Source: Vibrio penaeicida
Lineage (GTDB): Bacteria; Pseudomonadota; Gammaproteobacteria; Enterobacterales; Vibrionaceae
Assembly (NCBI RefSeq): GCF_030689305.1
Contig: NZ_JAUYVM010000019.1
Location: forward strand, 40,563-104,562
Direction: 5' to 3'
DNA length: 64,000 nucleotides
In this document: positions 17,989 to 27,298 of the stretch, in pieces
Numbering within the stretch: position 1 is the stretch's first letter
How the letters are laid out: each line of letters begins with the position of its first letter
Made by a program: the position numbers and the translations under genes
The notes under the pieces: generated by a model
Told to the model about the DNA's origin: nothing
The model's database searches: none
What the model saw: the letters and a program-made list of their open reading frames with translations, nothing else

Positions 17989-19956
17989 ATGACTGGCAGT
18001 AAACCCATCTGGGTCCCGACCTCAGAAAGAATAGAAAACGCGTTAATTACAGACTTCATTCAACAACTGAATACTCGATATGCGTTATCTATTTCTACTT
18101 ATGACGAGCTTCAACAGTGGTCGGTGGATGCCAGTTCCCAATTTTGGCAATTCTTGTGGGGTTACCTTGATGTTGTCGGGGTTAAAGGGGAAGTCATCAA
18201 TGAACTTGGCCCTTCCAAATGGCAAGAAAGTGTCATTAGCAGAGATACGCTTTGGTTCCCGGAAGCGACACTAAATTATGCGGAAAACCTTTTAACTGGA
18301 TCATCAGTGTCATCACAATCCGCTGCGATAGAGTTTTACAACGAACGAGGTGATTCGAGCACCTTATCTTGGAAGCAACTTGAAGAACAGGTCTCGACAG
18401 TTCAACAATGGCTTCAAGATTGTGGAGTCAAAAAAGGTGATGTGATTGCAGGCTATCTCCCCTACCTTACTGAAACGGTCGTCGCCATGCTTGCAACAAC
18501 AAGCTTGGGGGCTATTTGGACCTCTACTTCACCCGACTTTGGTATAGACAGTGTTCTTGAACGTTTCGGACAGGTTAAACCTAAGGTGTTGTTTTGTTGC
18601 GATGGCTACTCCTTTGGAGGGAAGTACCATGATATGCGAAACAAAAACCAAGCACTCGGCGAGCATCTCGATTCTTTAAAACAGATATGCCAAATTGAAT
18701 ACCTCAATCTACCGCCCTTAATAGGCAGTATAAGCTGGACTGAGGTGAACATGCGCTTTTCCCCTAAAGAGGTTGAATATTGCCAAGTAGGTTTTAACGA
18801 CCCTTTATTTATTCTTTACTCTTCTGGCACCACAGGAAAACCAAAATGCATCACCCACTCTGTTGGTGGCACGCTTCTTAACCACAAAAAAGAGCATCAA
18901 CTTCATTGTGACATCAAGGCAGAAGATCGGGTATTTTACTACACCACATGCGGCTGGATGATGTGGAATTGGCACGTTTCTGCGCTTGCCAGTGGTGCAA
19001 CTTTAGTGGTGTTTGATGGCAGCCCTGTGTACCCAAATGAGGGGGTTCTATGGGATATTGCACATCGTGCTGGCGTGTCACTGTTTGGCACTTCGGCAAA
19101 ATATCTCGCAGCGTTAGAGAAGAACGCCTATTCACCAAAACAGAACTTTGACCTCAGTACAATTCGAACGCTTTGCTCGACAGGATCGGCGCTTTACCCC
19201 GAGCAATTTGACTACGTATATCAACATATCGGGCAAGATATTCATCTCGCCTCTATTTCTGGTGGCACCGATATATGCGGTTGTTTTGTGCTAGGAAATC
19301 CAATATCCCCCGTTTACAGGGGAGAGTGCCAAGGGCGCGGTCTCGGGCTCAATGTCGACGTCGTTGATGAAGGTGGATTGCCCCTTCGTTCAGAGCGAGG
19401 GGAACTCGTCTGCTTGAACAGTTTCCCTAATCAGCCAGTTGGTTTTTGGAATGACAGCGGTGAACGTTATCACAACGCTTACTGGGATAAACTCGAAAAC
19501 GTGTGGCATCACGGAGACGACGTTGTACTAACAAGCAACAATGGCATGATCTTCTATGGTCGTAGTGATACCGTGCTCAATCCAGGTGGCGTGCGTATTG
19601 GTACTGCTGAGATATATCAGCAAGTCAATCAATTGGTCGGGGTGACCGATTCCATTGCTGTCGGACAACAATGGGATGGCGACGAGCGCATCATATTGTT
19701 TGTCCAGTTAGAAAAAACACACTCACTCTCCGATGATTTAATCGTCTTGATTAAAAATACGCTTAAAACTCGCTGCTCACCACGACATGTCCCTGCTGTA
19801 ATCCTTGCGGTAAGTGACATTCCAAGGACGAAATCCGGCAAGCTCGTTGAAGTAGCGGTAAAGGAAGTCATACATGGCAATGAAGTCAAAAACATTGGCG
19901 CCATTGCCAATCCTGAAGTACTCGGAGAAATCGCCTCCGTCTTTGGCCGAATCTAA
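17989..19956 (+). CDS. aacS: Acetoacetyl-CoA synthetase
   Basis: An adenylate-forming ligase of 655 aa that activates acetoacetate to acetoacetyl-CoA with ATP. ATG at 17989 is preferred to the one at 17935 because TTGGAGACGCT precedes it and the family normally begins near KPIWVPTSERI. Core motifs are YSSGTTGKPKCITHS (P-loop-like A3), the W-rich segment TCGWMMWNWHVSALASGATLV typical of acetyl/acetoacetyl-CoA synthetases, and the C-terminal lysine in RTKSGKLVEVAVK. The ACAS_N-type N-terminal segment WQFLWGYLDVVGVKGE is also present. It supports use of ketone bodies or poly-hydroxybutyrate intermediates. No beta-ketothiolase or hydroxybutyrate dehydrogenase gene is adjacent. Confidence 0.92.
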   Translation: MTGSKPIWVPTSERIENALITDFIQQLNTRYALSISTYDELQQWSVDASSQFWQFLWGYLDVVGVKGEVINELGPSKWQESVISRDTLWFPEATLNYAENLLTGSSVSSQSAAIEFYNERGDSSTLSWKQLEEQVSTVQQWLQDCGVKKGDVIAGYLPYLTETVVAMLATTSLGAIWTSTSPDFGIDSVLERFGQVKPKVLFCCDGYSFGGKYHDMRNKNQALGEHLDSLKQICQIEYLNLPPLIGSISWTEVNMRFSPKEVEYCQVGFNDPLFILYSSGTTGKPKCITHSVGGTLLNHKKEHQLHCDIKAEDRVFYYTTCGWMMWNWHVSALASGATLVVFDGSPVYPNEGVLWDIAHRAGVSLFGTSAKYLAALEKNAYSPKQNFDLSTIRTLCSTGSALYPEQFDYVYQHIGQDIHLASISGGTDICGCFVLGNPISPVYRGECQGRGLGLNVDVVDEGGLPLRSERGELVCLNSFPNQPVGFWNDSGERYHNAYWDKLENVWHHGDDVVLTSNNGMIFYGRSDTVLNPGGVRIGTAEIYQQVNQLVGVTDSIAVGQQWDGDERIILFVQLEKTHSLSDDLIVLIKNTLKTRCSPRHVPAVILAVSDIPRTKSGKLVEVAVKEVIHGNEVKNIGAIANPEVLGEIASVFGRI

Positions 19957-19992
19957 CACCGAATAGAACAACCTTAGTTCTAGTAGTATCCA

Positions 19993-20022
19993 GGCCAGCT
20001 TTACGTGAAGCTGGTCTCTACT
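19993..20022 (+). terminator. Possible terminator after aacS
   Basis: GGCCAGCTT (19993-20001) can pair with AAGCTGGTC (20008-20016), a nine-base stem with one G-T wobble. The T-run after it is poor. Confidence 0.45.
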
Positions 20023-20141
20023 CGATCCGTTACGAAATGAACCCTATACTCAAGCTCCTTATTGAACTGTCGTAAATGCTTGCATTATTTGCTATTTTTT
20101 AATGACGTCTACCCATAAACCTATCTGGAATTACGCACTTT

Positions 20142-21020
20142 ATGAACCTTTCTCAAGTTGAAGCCTTTTGCACCGTCGCTGACGTTGGTTCGGTTTCTGA
20201 AGCAGCTCGGCAACTCGAATGCAACAGAACCAAACTCAGTATGGCGATAAAAGCGTTAGAGAAGGAACTGAATACAGAATTGTTTGTGCGCTCAGGCAAC
20301 CACCTTTCCCTCTCAGAAGCAGGTAAAGCAATTTATAAAGATTGCGAAAGTTTACTGGTGACACAAAAAAGGATCGTGCAAACTTGCCGCCAAGTATCCG
20401 GTGAATTTAATGCAGAAGTATGGATTGCGCGAGACGACTCACTTCCAGATGAACTATGGCAAAATCTAGCGCACCAGATAAACAAAAAATTTCCTGCCAC
20501 CTCCTTTAACATGGTCCTCGCATCGAGCGGCGACCTCGCTAACCTGGTCGAAACGCAGCAAGTGGATTTCGCATTCGGTGTCGATTACGAGCGAACGGAT
20601 GATCCACGTGTCACTTACCATCCGATAGGTAAAATTCGAATGATGTCCGTTTGTCGAACCGGACATCCTTTAACAAAAATGCGCCGTGTCGCAGATGAAG
20701 ATTTACGAAATGCGATGCAAGCGTCCATCGCCTACCTGAACGAAAAAGATAACCCAGAACTTCAGCCTTTCTCACTTCGCTACATTGGCTTTTCAAGCTT
20801 TGATTACATGCTCAGTACCATTCTCGGAGAAGATGCTTGGGGCGTGTTACCTGAACCCTTGATTCGCCCTCTGCTTCGTCAAGAAAAAATCGCGGTAATT
20901 AAGCATACCTATGGTCTGACTCAAGAAGACTATTGCATGTTCACCGCAGCAGGAATGACAGAGGATGCCGCTATGGTTTGGCTGGCCGACAAACTCAGCG
21001 ACTACCTTTTTGATTTCTAG
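20142..21020 (+). CDS. LysR-family transcriptional regulator
   Basis: A 292-aa regulator with an N-terminal winged helix (MNLSQVEAFCTVADVGSVSEAARQLECNRTKLSMAIKALEKEL) and a C-terminal co-inducer domain. It follows aacS in the same direction after 185 bp and a possible terminator, so control of aacS is possible but not shown. The DNA-reading helix (ECNRTKLSMAIKALE) departs from the usual SQPALSRQI pattern. Confidence 0.85.
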   Translation: MNLSQVEAFCTVADVGSVSEAARQLECNRTKLSMAIKALEKELNTELFVRSGNHLSLSEAGKAIYKDCESLLVTQKRIVQTCRQVSGEFNAEVWIARDDSLPDELWQNLAHQINKKFPATSFNMVLASSGDLANLVETQQVDFAFGVDYERTDDPRVTYHPIGKIRMMSVCRTGHPLTKMRRVADEDLRNAMQASIAYLNEKDNPELQPFSLRYIGFSSFDYMLSTILGEDAWGVLPEPLIRPLLRQEKIAVIKHTYGLTQEDYCMFTAAGMTEDAAMVWLADKLSDYLFDF

Positions 21021-21190
21021 CTCATCACTGACCGCCAATTATACTGGCACCATAATAAAACCTCAAAGTATTGATTTTAAATGATTAAATTTTCAATCGT
21101 AACTTAACCGGCTTTTACTCAGTCAGTTTTTGTTTGTAAAATGTCCATCTAGCACGAAGAATGAAAGTGTATTAATAACCGAGACATTTT

Positions 21191-22081
21191 ATGTGTGCTA
21201 GGACAAGCAAAAACGAAAACAGCGTATTAACCTTTTCAGCCCTTTTAGCCTCTGGCTTTGCATTCGGTGGTTTGATTCTTGGATTATGGGTAGGTTCGCT
21301 GGTTATTGTTTTTGATGGTGTCTACTCCTTGATTAGTCTGCTGTTAACTTTATTGTCACTAGCCGCCGCGTGGTACATTCAAAAGCCGTCTGATGCACAA
21401 TTCCCCTTCGGTCGCGCGGTTATCGAACCCATTGTCATTATTATCAAAGCAACATCCATTCTCGGTGTTGTGGTGTATGCCTTGTATTCAGCAATTGAAG
21501 CCCTATTGACGGGCGGACGTGAGGTCGATGCTTCTATTGCAACACTATTTGGTGTGGTGAATGTTTTAGGTTGCGGATACGCATGGTGGGTCATTGCTCG
21601 TAAAAGTAAGCAACATTCCTCTGGATTAATTGAAGCAGAAGCCAAACAATGGCAAATGGACACCTTACTGAGTATCGTCGTCACAGCAGGGTTTGTTGTT
21701 GCGTGGTTGGTTTCTATTTCCCCATATAGTGAATATGCTGTATACGCCGATCCAGCTATGATGGTGTGTATGTCTTTCTATTTTATTAAAGTACCGTTTG
21801 ATATGTTGAAAGACGCACTTCGTGAATTGCTGATGATGTCACCCAATAAAGAACTGTGCCAGAAAGTAGATAAAGGCATATCAGCGGTAGAGCAAGAAAT
21901 GCCACAAGACATTCATGTTACTGGTGTAACTAAAATAGGTCGTGAACTTAGAGTGGATGTTGATATTCATACCAATAAGAAATCCATCGAGATAGGTGAT
22001 ATAGAACGCACAAGAACCAAGATCACTCGCAGGCTTTCTGCCCTACCCTACGATCTGCAACTCAATTTGAACGTCTGTTAA
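21191..22081 (+). CDS. Divergent cation diffusion facilitator family transporter
   Basis: A 296-aa protein with about six membrane helices and a C-terminal cytoplasmic domain, the layout of CDF metal exporters such as YiiP/FieF. Aligning GSLVIVFDGVYSLIS with YiiP puts Tyr and Ser where YiiP has the zinc-site Asp45 and Asp49. The helix-5 HxxxD becomes QWQMD, keeping only the Asp, and the FGHGK loop becomes FGRAV. The standard transport site is therefore largely missing and an Asp one turn earlier (in VFDG) may replace it. It may carry a different cation or use a relocated site. A strong terminator follows, so it is probably monocistronic. Confidence 0.82.
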   Translation: MCARTSKNENSVLTFSALLASGFAFGGLILGLWVGSLVIVFDGVYSLISLLLTLLSLAAAWYIQKPSDAQFPFGRAVIEPIVIIIKATSILGVVVYALYSAIEALLTGGREVDASIATLFGVVNVLGCGYAWWVIARKSKQHSSGLIEAEAKQWQMDTLLSIVVTAGFVVAWLVSISPYSEYAVYADPAMMVCMSFYFIKVPFDMLKDALRELLMMSPNKELCQKVDKGISAVEQEMPQDIHVTGVTKIGRELRVDVDIHTNKKSIEIGDIERTRTKITRRLSALPYDLQLNLNVC

Positions 22082-22101
22082 CCACAGCTCAAATGACCCA
22101 C

Positions 22102-22132
22102 AAAACGCGCTAATTAAAGCGCGTTTTTTAAT
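22102..22132 (+). terminator. Intrinsic terminator of the CDF gene
   Basis: AAAACGCGC (22102-22110), loop TAATTAAA, then GCGCGTTTTTTA: a GC-rich stem running straight into six T residues. Confidence 0.85.
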
Positions 22133-22328
22133 AGGTGATATAACCCAAGTAATAACACCAACCTCCAAGCCCTCTCCTACCTGAATGCCCATTGCTTCTC
22201 ATATACGAAGACATCGCAACACTTAGAATTATGAACTTGCCAGCTCTATGATGTTACTTAGTTATAGAGCTATCAAATTCTCTAGATGAACTGAGATGAA
22301 TCAAAGTTTTTATAGCGAAACAGCTTTA

Positions 22329-22351
22329 AAGTTGTATTATAAATACATCTT
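22329..22351 (+). promoter_or_regulatory. NsrR (nitric-oxide sensing repressor) operator upstream of nnrS
   Basis: A 23-bp palindrome: left arm AAGTTGTATTA, centre T, right arm AAATACATCTT. The right arm matches the NsrR half-site exactly and the left arm matches at 9 of 11 positions. It ends 21 bp before the nnrS start, where it would overlap the promoter. NsrR control of nnrS is established in Vibrio and other gamma-proteobacteria, so the context supports the assignment. Confidence 0.78.
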
Positions 22352-22372
22352 TAAAGTCTAAAGGTATGAGCA

Positions 22373-23557
22373 ATGTTAAACATCACCGATATGAGAGTCG
22401 AAAACAAGATCCCCCCTATCTTACGTCTTGGTTTTAGGCCATTCTTTCTAGCGGGTCCGATCTACGCAATTATCGCTATTGTAGTTTGGGTATACGCCTT
22501 TCAGAGCGGTCAACCTAGCGACTTAAATGTCCCTGCATTATGGTGGCATGTACATGAGATGTTTTTTGGTTTCGCTATGGCGATTGTGGCTGGCTTTGTT
22601 CTCACCGCGGTACAAAACTGGACGGGTGTCAATGGAACGAAGGGATATCGGCTAGCGGCAATTTTCTTGCTGTGGTGCCTTCCTAGAGTATTGTTTTGGA
22701 CACCCACTCCCCTCTGGCTCATCTCTATCATCGAAGCCATGTTTCTTCTCGCGACAGCTTATGAAATTGGTTATCGAGTATTTAGAACAAAAGGCTGGAA
22801 AAACTTATTCTTTGTGCCGATGTTTTTGCTAGCCATAGGCGCTAACTTCGCAAGCTACGCGGTCATTAAAGGTTTGCCCCCATTTCCTGCAAGTGCTGTA
22901 TGGCAATCGATGATGTGGTGGTTTGTGTTGTTGCTCTCCATCATGGGAGGAAGAGTCATTCCGTTTTTTACCGCCAGACGATTTCAGTTCGAAAAACCGC
23001 AACCAATAGTTTGGCTAGAGTGGGTGGCAACACTACCTTTAGTACTTTTATTTATAACGAGCTTTTTCCCTCTTACAGATCAACAAGTTGGGCAGTGGCT
23101 AATGCTCATTGCCGCGGTAGGTCAATTTTATAGAGTGGCTCGTTGGAAAACATGGAAAACCTTCTCTGAACCTTTGGTTTGGTCTCTACACTTAGCGTAC
23201 CTTTGCATTCCCATTACATTAACCGTTCGCGGGCTAACTTCTAATGGCTTTGTAAGCCATACTATGCTGCATCTCATCGCATTAGGTGCTCTCGGTGGTT
23301 TAATTCTCTCTATGATATCGAGAGTAACGATGGGGCATACTGGTCGAGAGATTTACAAAGGACCGAAGATGAGATTTGCCTTTGCGGCATTAATCTTAGC
23401 GGCTGTGCTGCGTAGTATTGGCGTTTCTGTAGCACCATCAGCCATGATGCCACTGATTCACACATCGGCATTGTTGTGGGTTGTCGCGTTCGCGCTATTT
23501 GTGTGGAAGTTTGCCCCTATGCTTTGGTCACCAAGAGTCGATGGCAGACCAGGCTAA
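22373..23557 (+). CDS. nnrS: NnrS family haem/copper membrane protein, nitrosative-stress protection
   Basis: A 394-aa protein with about twelve membrane helices. NnrS binds haem and copper and helps cells tolerate nitric oxide by lessening damage to metal centres. Conserved features include RLGFRPFFLAGP at the N-terminus, the histidines in WWHVHEMFFGFAMAIVAGF, GGRVIPFFTARRF, and LHLIALGALGGLILSMISR with MGHTGR. AAAGG eight bases before ATG gives a good ribosome binding site. A near-consensus NsrR operator lies just upstream, so expression should rise when nitric oxide inactivates NsrR. A hairpin terminator follows. Confidence 0.93.
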   Translation: MLNITDMRVENKIPPILRLGFRPFFLAGPIYAIIAIVVWVYAFQSGQPSDLNVPALWWHVHEMFFGFAMAIVAGFVLTAVQNWTGVNGTKGYRLAAIFLLWCLPRVLFWTPTPLWLISIIEAMFLLATAYEIGYRVFRTKGWKNLFFVPMFLLAIGANFASYAVIKGLPPFPASAVWQSMMWWFVLLLSIMGGRVIPFFTARRFQFEKPQPIVWLEWVATLPLVLLFITSFFPLTDQQVGQWLMLIAAVGQFYRVARWKTWKTFSEPLVWSLHLAYLCIPITLTVRGLTSNGFVSHTMLHLIALGALGGLILSMISRVTMGHTGREIYKGPKMRFAFAALILAAVLRSIGVSVAPSAMMPLIHTSALLWVVAFALFVWKFAPMLWSPRVDGRPG

Positions 23558-23572
23558 GACCTTAGAATTCAC

Positions 23573-23596
23573 CCAGCCCCTTTTATATGGGGCTGG
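23573..23596. terminator. Hairpin between convergent nnrS and elbB
   Basis: CCAGCCCC (23573-23580) pairs with GGGGCTGG (23589-23596) around TTTTATAT. It lies between two converging genes and may end both; T-runs are modest. Confidence 0.55.
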
Positions 23597-23616
23597 TCGG
23601 TCAATAACCTTAATCA

Positions 23617-24267
23617 TTACAACCTATCGAGTAGTGCTTTAACCAACTTATTAATCCCAGCAGACGCTTCAGAAATCGATTCAGCTAACATATAAGCTGG
23701 CGTGGTAATGAGCTTTCGTTCTTCATCAACAAGTATATCTGTCACATCGCAGTTAACGTGCTTTGCCCCCATAGACTCTAACGTCGACGCGGTTTCTGCA
23801 TCTTTCCCGATCGTCAACTTAACTCCTTCCCCGTAAATTTTGGGCAATAGCGCTGGCGCAATACACATATACCCCGCAGGTTTGCCTTCATGAGCAAATG
23901 CCTTGCATACGTCAAGTACTGAACTGTGCACACGGCATTCCTTGCCATCAAACGCGAACGAAGACAAGTTTTTAGCTACCCCAAACCCGCCAGGTACAAG
24001 GAGTGCGTCAAACTCGCTTACCTTTAATTCGTCGATATCTTGAATATTCCCTCGTGCGATTCGTGCAGATTCAGAAAGAACATTTCGAGTTTCAGTCGTT
24101 ACTTCCCCGTTTAGATGATTAACAACATGATGCTGTTCAATATTTGGAGCAAAACAATGCCAAGAAGCTCCATTTTGCTCTATCGCGAACATAGACAATA
24201 CGGCTTCATGAATTTCTGCTCCGTCATATACACCACAACCACTTAAAATAACTGCCACTCTTTTCAT
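23617..24267 (-). CDS. elbB: ElbB-type DJ-1/PfpI superfamily glyoxalase (isoprenoid-associated)
   Basis: A 216-aa class I glutamine-amidotransferase-like protein. It opens KRVAVILSGCGVYDGAEIHEAV, contains LLVPGGFGVAKNL and has the nucleophile-elbow cysteine Cys135 in GYMCIAPALLP. This combination marks the ElbB/ES1 branch of the DJ-1 superfamily. E. coli ElbB has glyoxalase-type activity in vitro and was linked to early isoprenoid synthesis; the in vivo role remains unclear. It is transcribed opposite to nnrS, and the terminator of the upstream chemoreceptor separates it from that gene. Confidence 0.9.
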   Translation of the reverse strand: MKRVAVILSGCGVYDGAEIHEAVLSMFAIEQNGASWHCFAPNIEQHHVVNHLNGEVTTETRNVLSESARIARGNIQDIDELKVSEFDALLVPGGFGVAKNLSSFAFDGKECRVHSSVLDVCKAFAHEGKPAGYMCIAPALLPKIYGEGVKLTIGKDAETASTLESMGAKHVNCDVTDILVDEERKLITTPAYMLAESISEASAGINKLVKALLDRL

Positions 24268-24355
24268 TCTTTTTCCTTGCCTTATCTGACGTTCTCATCG
24301 ACCAAATTCTCACTATACCCAAAGAAATTAAACAAAAGCGCGATCGGCGTCAGAC

Positions 24356-24384
24356 AAAAACGGCCTGCTTGAAAGCAGGCCGTT
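24356..24384 (-). terminator. Intrinsic terminator of the chemoreceptor gene
   Basis: AACGGCCTGCT (24359-24369) pairs perfectly with AGCAGGCCGTT (24374-24384). Read on the minus strand it is followed by a T-run, as expected for the gene ending at 24477. Confidence 0.85.
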
Positions 24385-24476
24385 GGATTTAATCATTATG
24401 GATAGAGTGTTGGTAATGGATAGAGAGTCGCGAACTAAGCCGACAAAACACTATTGCTTAAAGCCTCTATACAACT

Positions 24477-26105
24477 CTATAGCTTAAAGAAAGAAAGCTG
24501 ATGTTTTTGCTGTTCTGCCAATTCAGATAACTCACCACTTGCTGTCGCACTTTGGCTAATACCCGTAACATTTTGGTTAACAAGCTCCGACATGTTGTTG
24601 ATGTTACGGTTAATATCCTGTGTTACCTGAGATTGCTGTTCTGCTGCAGTCGCGACCTGAGCGTTCATATCATTGATATCCGCCACCGATTCAGTAATCC
24701 CTACAACGGAATCATTTGCTTGATTGCTCAGCGATTCGTTTAACTTCAGCATCTCCAAACTGGTTTGCATACTTTGGTTAGCTAAACCAGATTTAGCTTG
24801 TAGCTCTTCAATAATGGCTTGGATTTCTTGAGTTGAATCTTGCGTACGTGCCGCCAGCATTCTCACTTCATCTGCCACAACGGCGAAGCCTCTGCCCGAC
24901 TCTCCAGCGCGTGCTGCTTCAATCGCTGCATTCAACGCTAATAAGTTGGTTTGCTCAGATACACCACGAATTACTTCAATGACATTGTTGATTTGCTCGG
25001 ATTGCTCTTGAAGCTGAGTCACGACACTTGCCGCCTCATTCAATGATGAAGACATTTGCGCGTTCGCATCTTCAGCTTCTTTAAATACATCTAGGCTTGA
25101 TTTTGCTAATTGGTCAGCTTGCTTGGCCGTAGAATCCGCCGCTGTCGCATTGTCGGATACGTTATCAGCAGTACTTGCGAGCTCAGTTACCGCGGATGCT
25201 ACTTGCTCCAACTCATTTTGTTCTTGCTGGGCATTTCGTTCAGCTTGCGTCATTACCGCTGCCAACTCGGTTGATGCAGAGGCAACATCTTCACTAATGC
25301 GCGTTAGCGCTCCTACTGTTTCGTGCAACTGAGAAACCGTAGTGTTTACATCAGCACTTAGCTTAGCGATCTCGTTGTCACCGTCTTGATCGGCTCTTAC
25401 CGTTAGATGACCAGCCGCCAGCTTGCGCATAACGTCTTGCAACTTAGTTATAGGTGTGACAATCAAGCCAGATAACCACCACGCCACTGTTAGTGAAATC
25501 GCAAATACCGCTAACAGTATGTAAGTTGCATTGGATTTAACTTGTTCGTTGCGTCTTAAGCTGTCGTCCAAGTGCTCCATTGCGTATTCATTGACTTGCT
25601 TCGATAGTGCGTTGATCTCTTGCACCATATCGTTACCAATCTTCCGGTATTCAGAGATAAACGCATCAAACTTAGCATCTGATAGTGTGCCGTTATCGTG
25701 CTTATTAAGAATTGGCACCGCTCGGTGCGAGTAATCTACGTACGCTGAAATAGATTGTTTCACCTTATCGACTTCGCGTTGGAAAACAGTTGTTTTTTCA
25801 AGCTGCGATAGTTGCTGGGTAAGAAACTGTCCTTTCTCACGCAGATGTAATTGAAAGTCGTCTCGGCGGCTAGGATCGTAAATGGCGTATACGGCACTGA
25901 TTCTTAGCGGGTATATAGTATCGTCTAGCTTGGCAAGGGTATCTTTATAGAAAACTAATGAACTTACATTTTCTGCCATGTCTTTTTGTTCAGCTTCCAG
26001 ATTCATTTTTGTTATCCAAAGTGAACCAAATAAAGCGATGACAAGAATAAGTACCGGGATTAGGACTTGAACTCGAATTGATATATTTTTCAAAGAAAAT
26101 GGCAT
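24477..26105 (-). CDS. Methyl-accepting chemotaxis protein
   Basis: A 542-aa chemoreceptor. ATG at 26105 is preferred to the one at 26147 because TGAGGTACCT precedes it. Layout: transmembrane helix 1 (about 14-34), an all-helical periplasmic ligand domain of the four-helix-bundle type, helix 2 (near 195-215), a HAMP domain, then a long cytoplasmic coiled coil. The hairpin tip carries the nearly invariant GVSEQTNLLALNAAIEAARA, with GRGFAVVADEVR after it, so it should dock CheA/CheW. There is no C-terminal pentapeptide tether for CheR/CheB. It is a single gene with its own terminator; the ligand is unknown. Confidence 0.93.
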   Translation of the reverse strand: MPFSLKNISIRVQVLIPVLILVIALFGSLWITKMNLEAEQKDMAENVSSLVFYKDTLAKLDDTIYPLRISAVYAIYDPSRRDDFQLHLREKGQFLTQQLSQLEKTTVFQREVDKVKQSISAYVDYSHRAVPILNKHDNGTLSDAKFDAFISEYRKIGNDMVQEINALSKQVNEYAMEHLDDSLRRNEQVKSNATYILLAVFAISLTVAWWLSGLIVTPITKLQDVMRKLAAGHLTVRADQDGDNEIAKLSADVNTTVSQLHETVGALTRISEDVASASTELAAVMTQAERNAQQEQNELEQVASAVTELASTADNVSDNATAADSTAKQADQLAKSSLDVFKEAEDANAQMSSSLNEAASVVTQLQEQSEQINNVIEVIRGVSEQTNLLALNAAIEAARAGESGRGFAVVADEVRMLAARTQDSTQEIQAIIEELQAKSGLANQSMQTSLEMLKLNESLSNQANDSVVGITESVADINDMNAQVATAAEQQSQVTQDINRNINNMSELVNQNVTGISQSATASGELSELAEQQKHQLSFFKL

Positions 26106-26725
26106 AGGTACCTCATACAGTTTGTTAACTGCATCCCTGCTGGTCATATATAGAAGGCAGGAATATAGAGCAGCACCTTATTTTTGTCCACAATAAAAAC
26201 AAGCTTTACCCATTTTAATTGGTTAAATTTTAAGCCATTAAATTGACATGCAGTCAGTAATATGGCGTTTTTTTATTTGTTAGTGATATATATATCAAAT
26301 AGAGGTCAAAAACATAAAATAAATAGAATTATTTAAATTTGTTACAGTTGGTTAATAAGTCGTACATTAGCTCTTTCACAATGAAAAAGGTTATCATTTA
26401 CATAACAATGAGTTACAAGAACATCTAGCCATCCACACTTCCAAATGTCTTATAGTCGAGAAATGTTACATCGACGTTTCTTGTACTTATGTTTATTTTT
26501 ATTGATGAATAAACACTCAAACTTATCGCTTTTAATAAAAAGACTTTATATAGAGAAAAATAGAAATCATAGATAAGGATATAACAGTTACAACCTAAGT
26601 ATGACAAGTTATAAAAGCCTTTTTGTTTTGGAAAATATATCGTTATTTTGCTTATCCTTAATTTTAATGCTGTTACTAACGTTACACTTAAAATAACTTA
26701 TATAATGTGTAAGTCACTTTGTGTA

Positions 26726-26784
26726 TATACCCAAGTGACCTCAAAGTGCAGGTTTCAGGGCCTCATATTCTGTTTCAATTCAAG
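26726..26784. repeat. Partial copy of the dispersed palindromic repeat
   Basis: It begins TATACCCAAGTGACCTCAAA and continues with GGCCTCATATTCTGTTTC, matching one end of the full copies for about 59 bp. The matching then stops, so only one end is preserved. Confidence 0.7.
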
Positions 26785-27214
26785 CCTCTCTACTTCAAAA
26801 TCAGGAGCGCACACGAATACGACACAATCACCAAACCACTGTCACAAACTGTCACTCATCGAATCCATCATCTCTTTATAATACAGACATAGAAAATGTC
26901 TCTAACGTCGGCGGGTGAACTCATGCTAACGATTCAGGTCAATTAATCCTGCGTTAATGGTTGCCTGACATGATATCGGCAATCCGTAAGATTTGGTTGT
27001 ACGTGCTGAACGGGTTCTTGCAAGTAATCTTCAACGTGGTGTTTTTTACTAACACTTAGCTAATCAAACCAATCGAATGGAACGATAAATACATAGCATT
27101 GTCATAACCGACTGTTATTACACAAGTTTAATATTGGCACTTAGTTTGCAAAAATCTCGAAAAACGTTGTACCCATAACTGAGTTGATTGAACATTCTAA
27201 CGTGCGTCAATCTT

Positions 27215-27225
27215 TGAACTGTTCA
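27215..27225. promoter_or_regulatory. Short palindrome upstream of the RND efflux operon, possible operator
   Basis: TGAAC-T-GTTCA is a perfect palindrome inside TTTGAACTGTTCATTCAAA, 74 bp before the first RND gene. TetR-type repressors often use such sites at RND operons, but no regulator gene is adjacent, so this is tentative. Confidence 0.3.
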
Positions 27226-27298
27226 TTCAAAACACAACGAAACCGGATCTCATTTTTATCCGTATTAGAGATGAACTTAAAGAAGAAAAGGGAAGCAA

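Larger units (their letters stand above)
26106..27298. other. Long intergenic region between the chemoreceptor and RND genes
   Basis: About 1.2 kb, divergent between the two neighbours, with no ORF I would support. The first 500 bp are very AT-rich. A fragment of the dispersed repeat lies at 26726-26784, and the last 90 bp carry a short palindrome that may be an operator. The short ORFs here lack ribosome binding sites and recognisable content. Confidence 0.5.

Noticed and set aside
26425..26607. 60-codon minus-strand ORF upstream of the chemoreceptor
   Set aside because: Very AT-rich spacer, low-complexity composition, no ribosome binding site.
26648..26881. 77-codon plus-strand ORF
   Set aside because: Runs across the partial repeat fragment and has no recognisable content.
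26970..27059. 29-codon hydrophobic ORF (MISAIRKIWLYVLNGFLQV start)
   Set aside because: Too short and without a ribosome binding site; might be a small membrane peptide but nothing beyond composition supports it.
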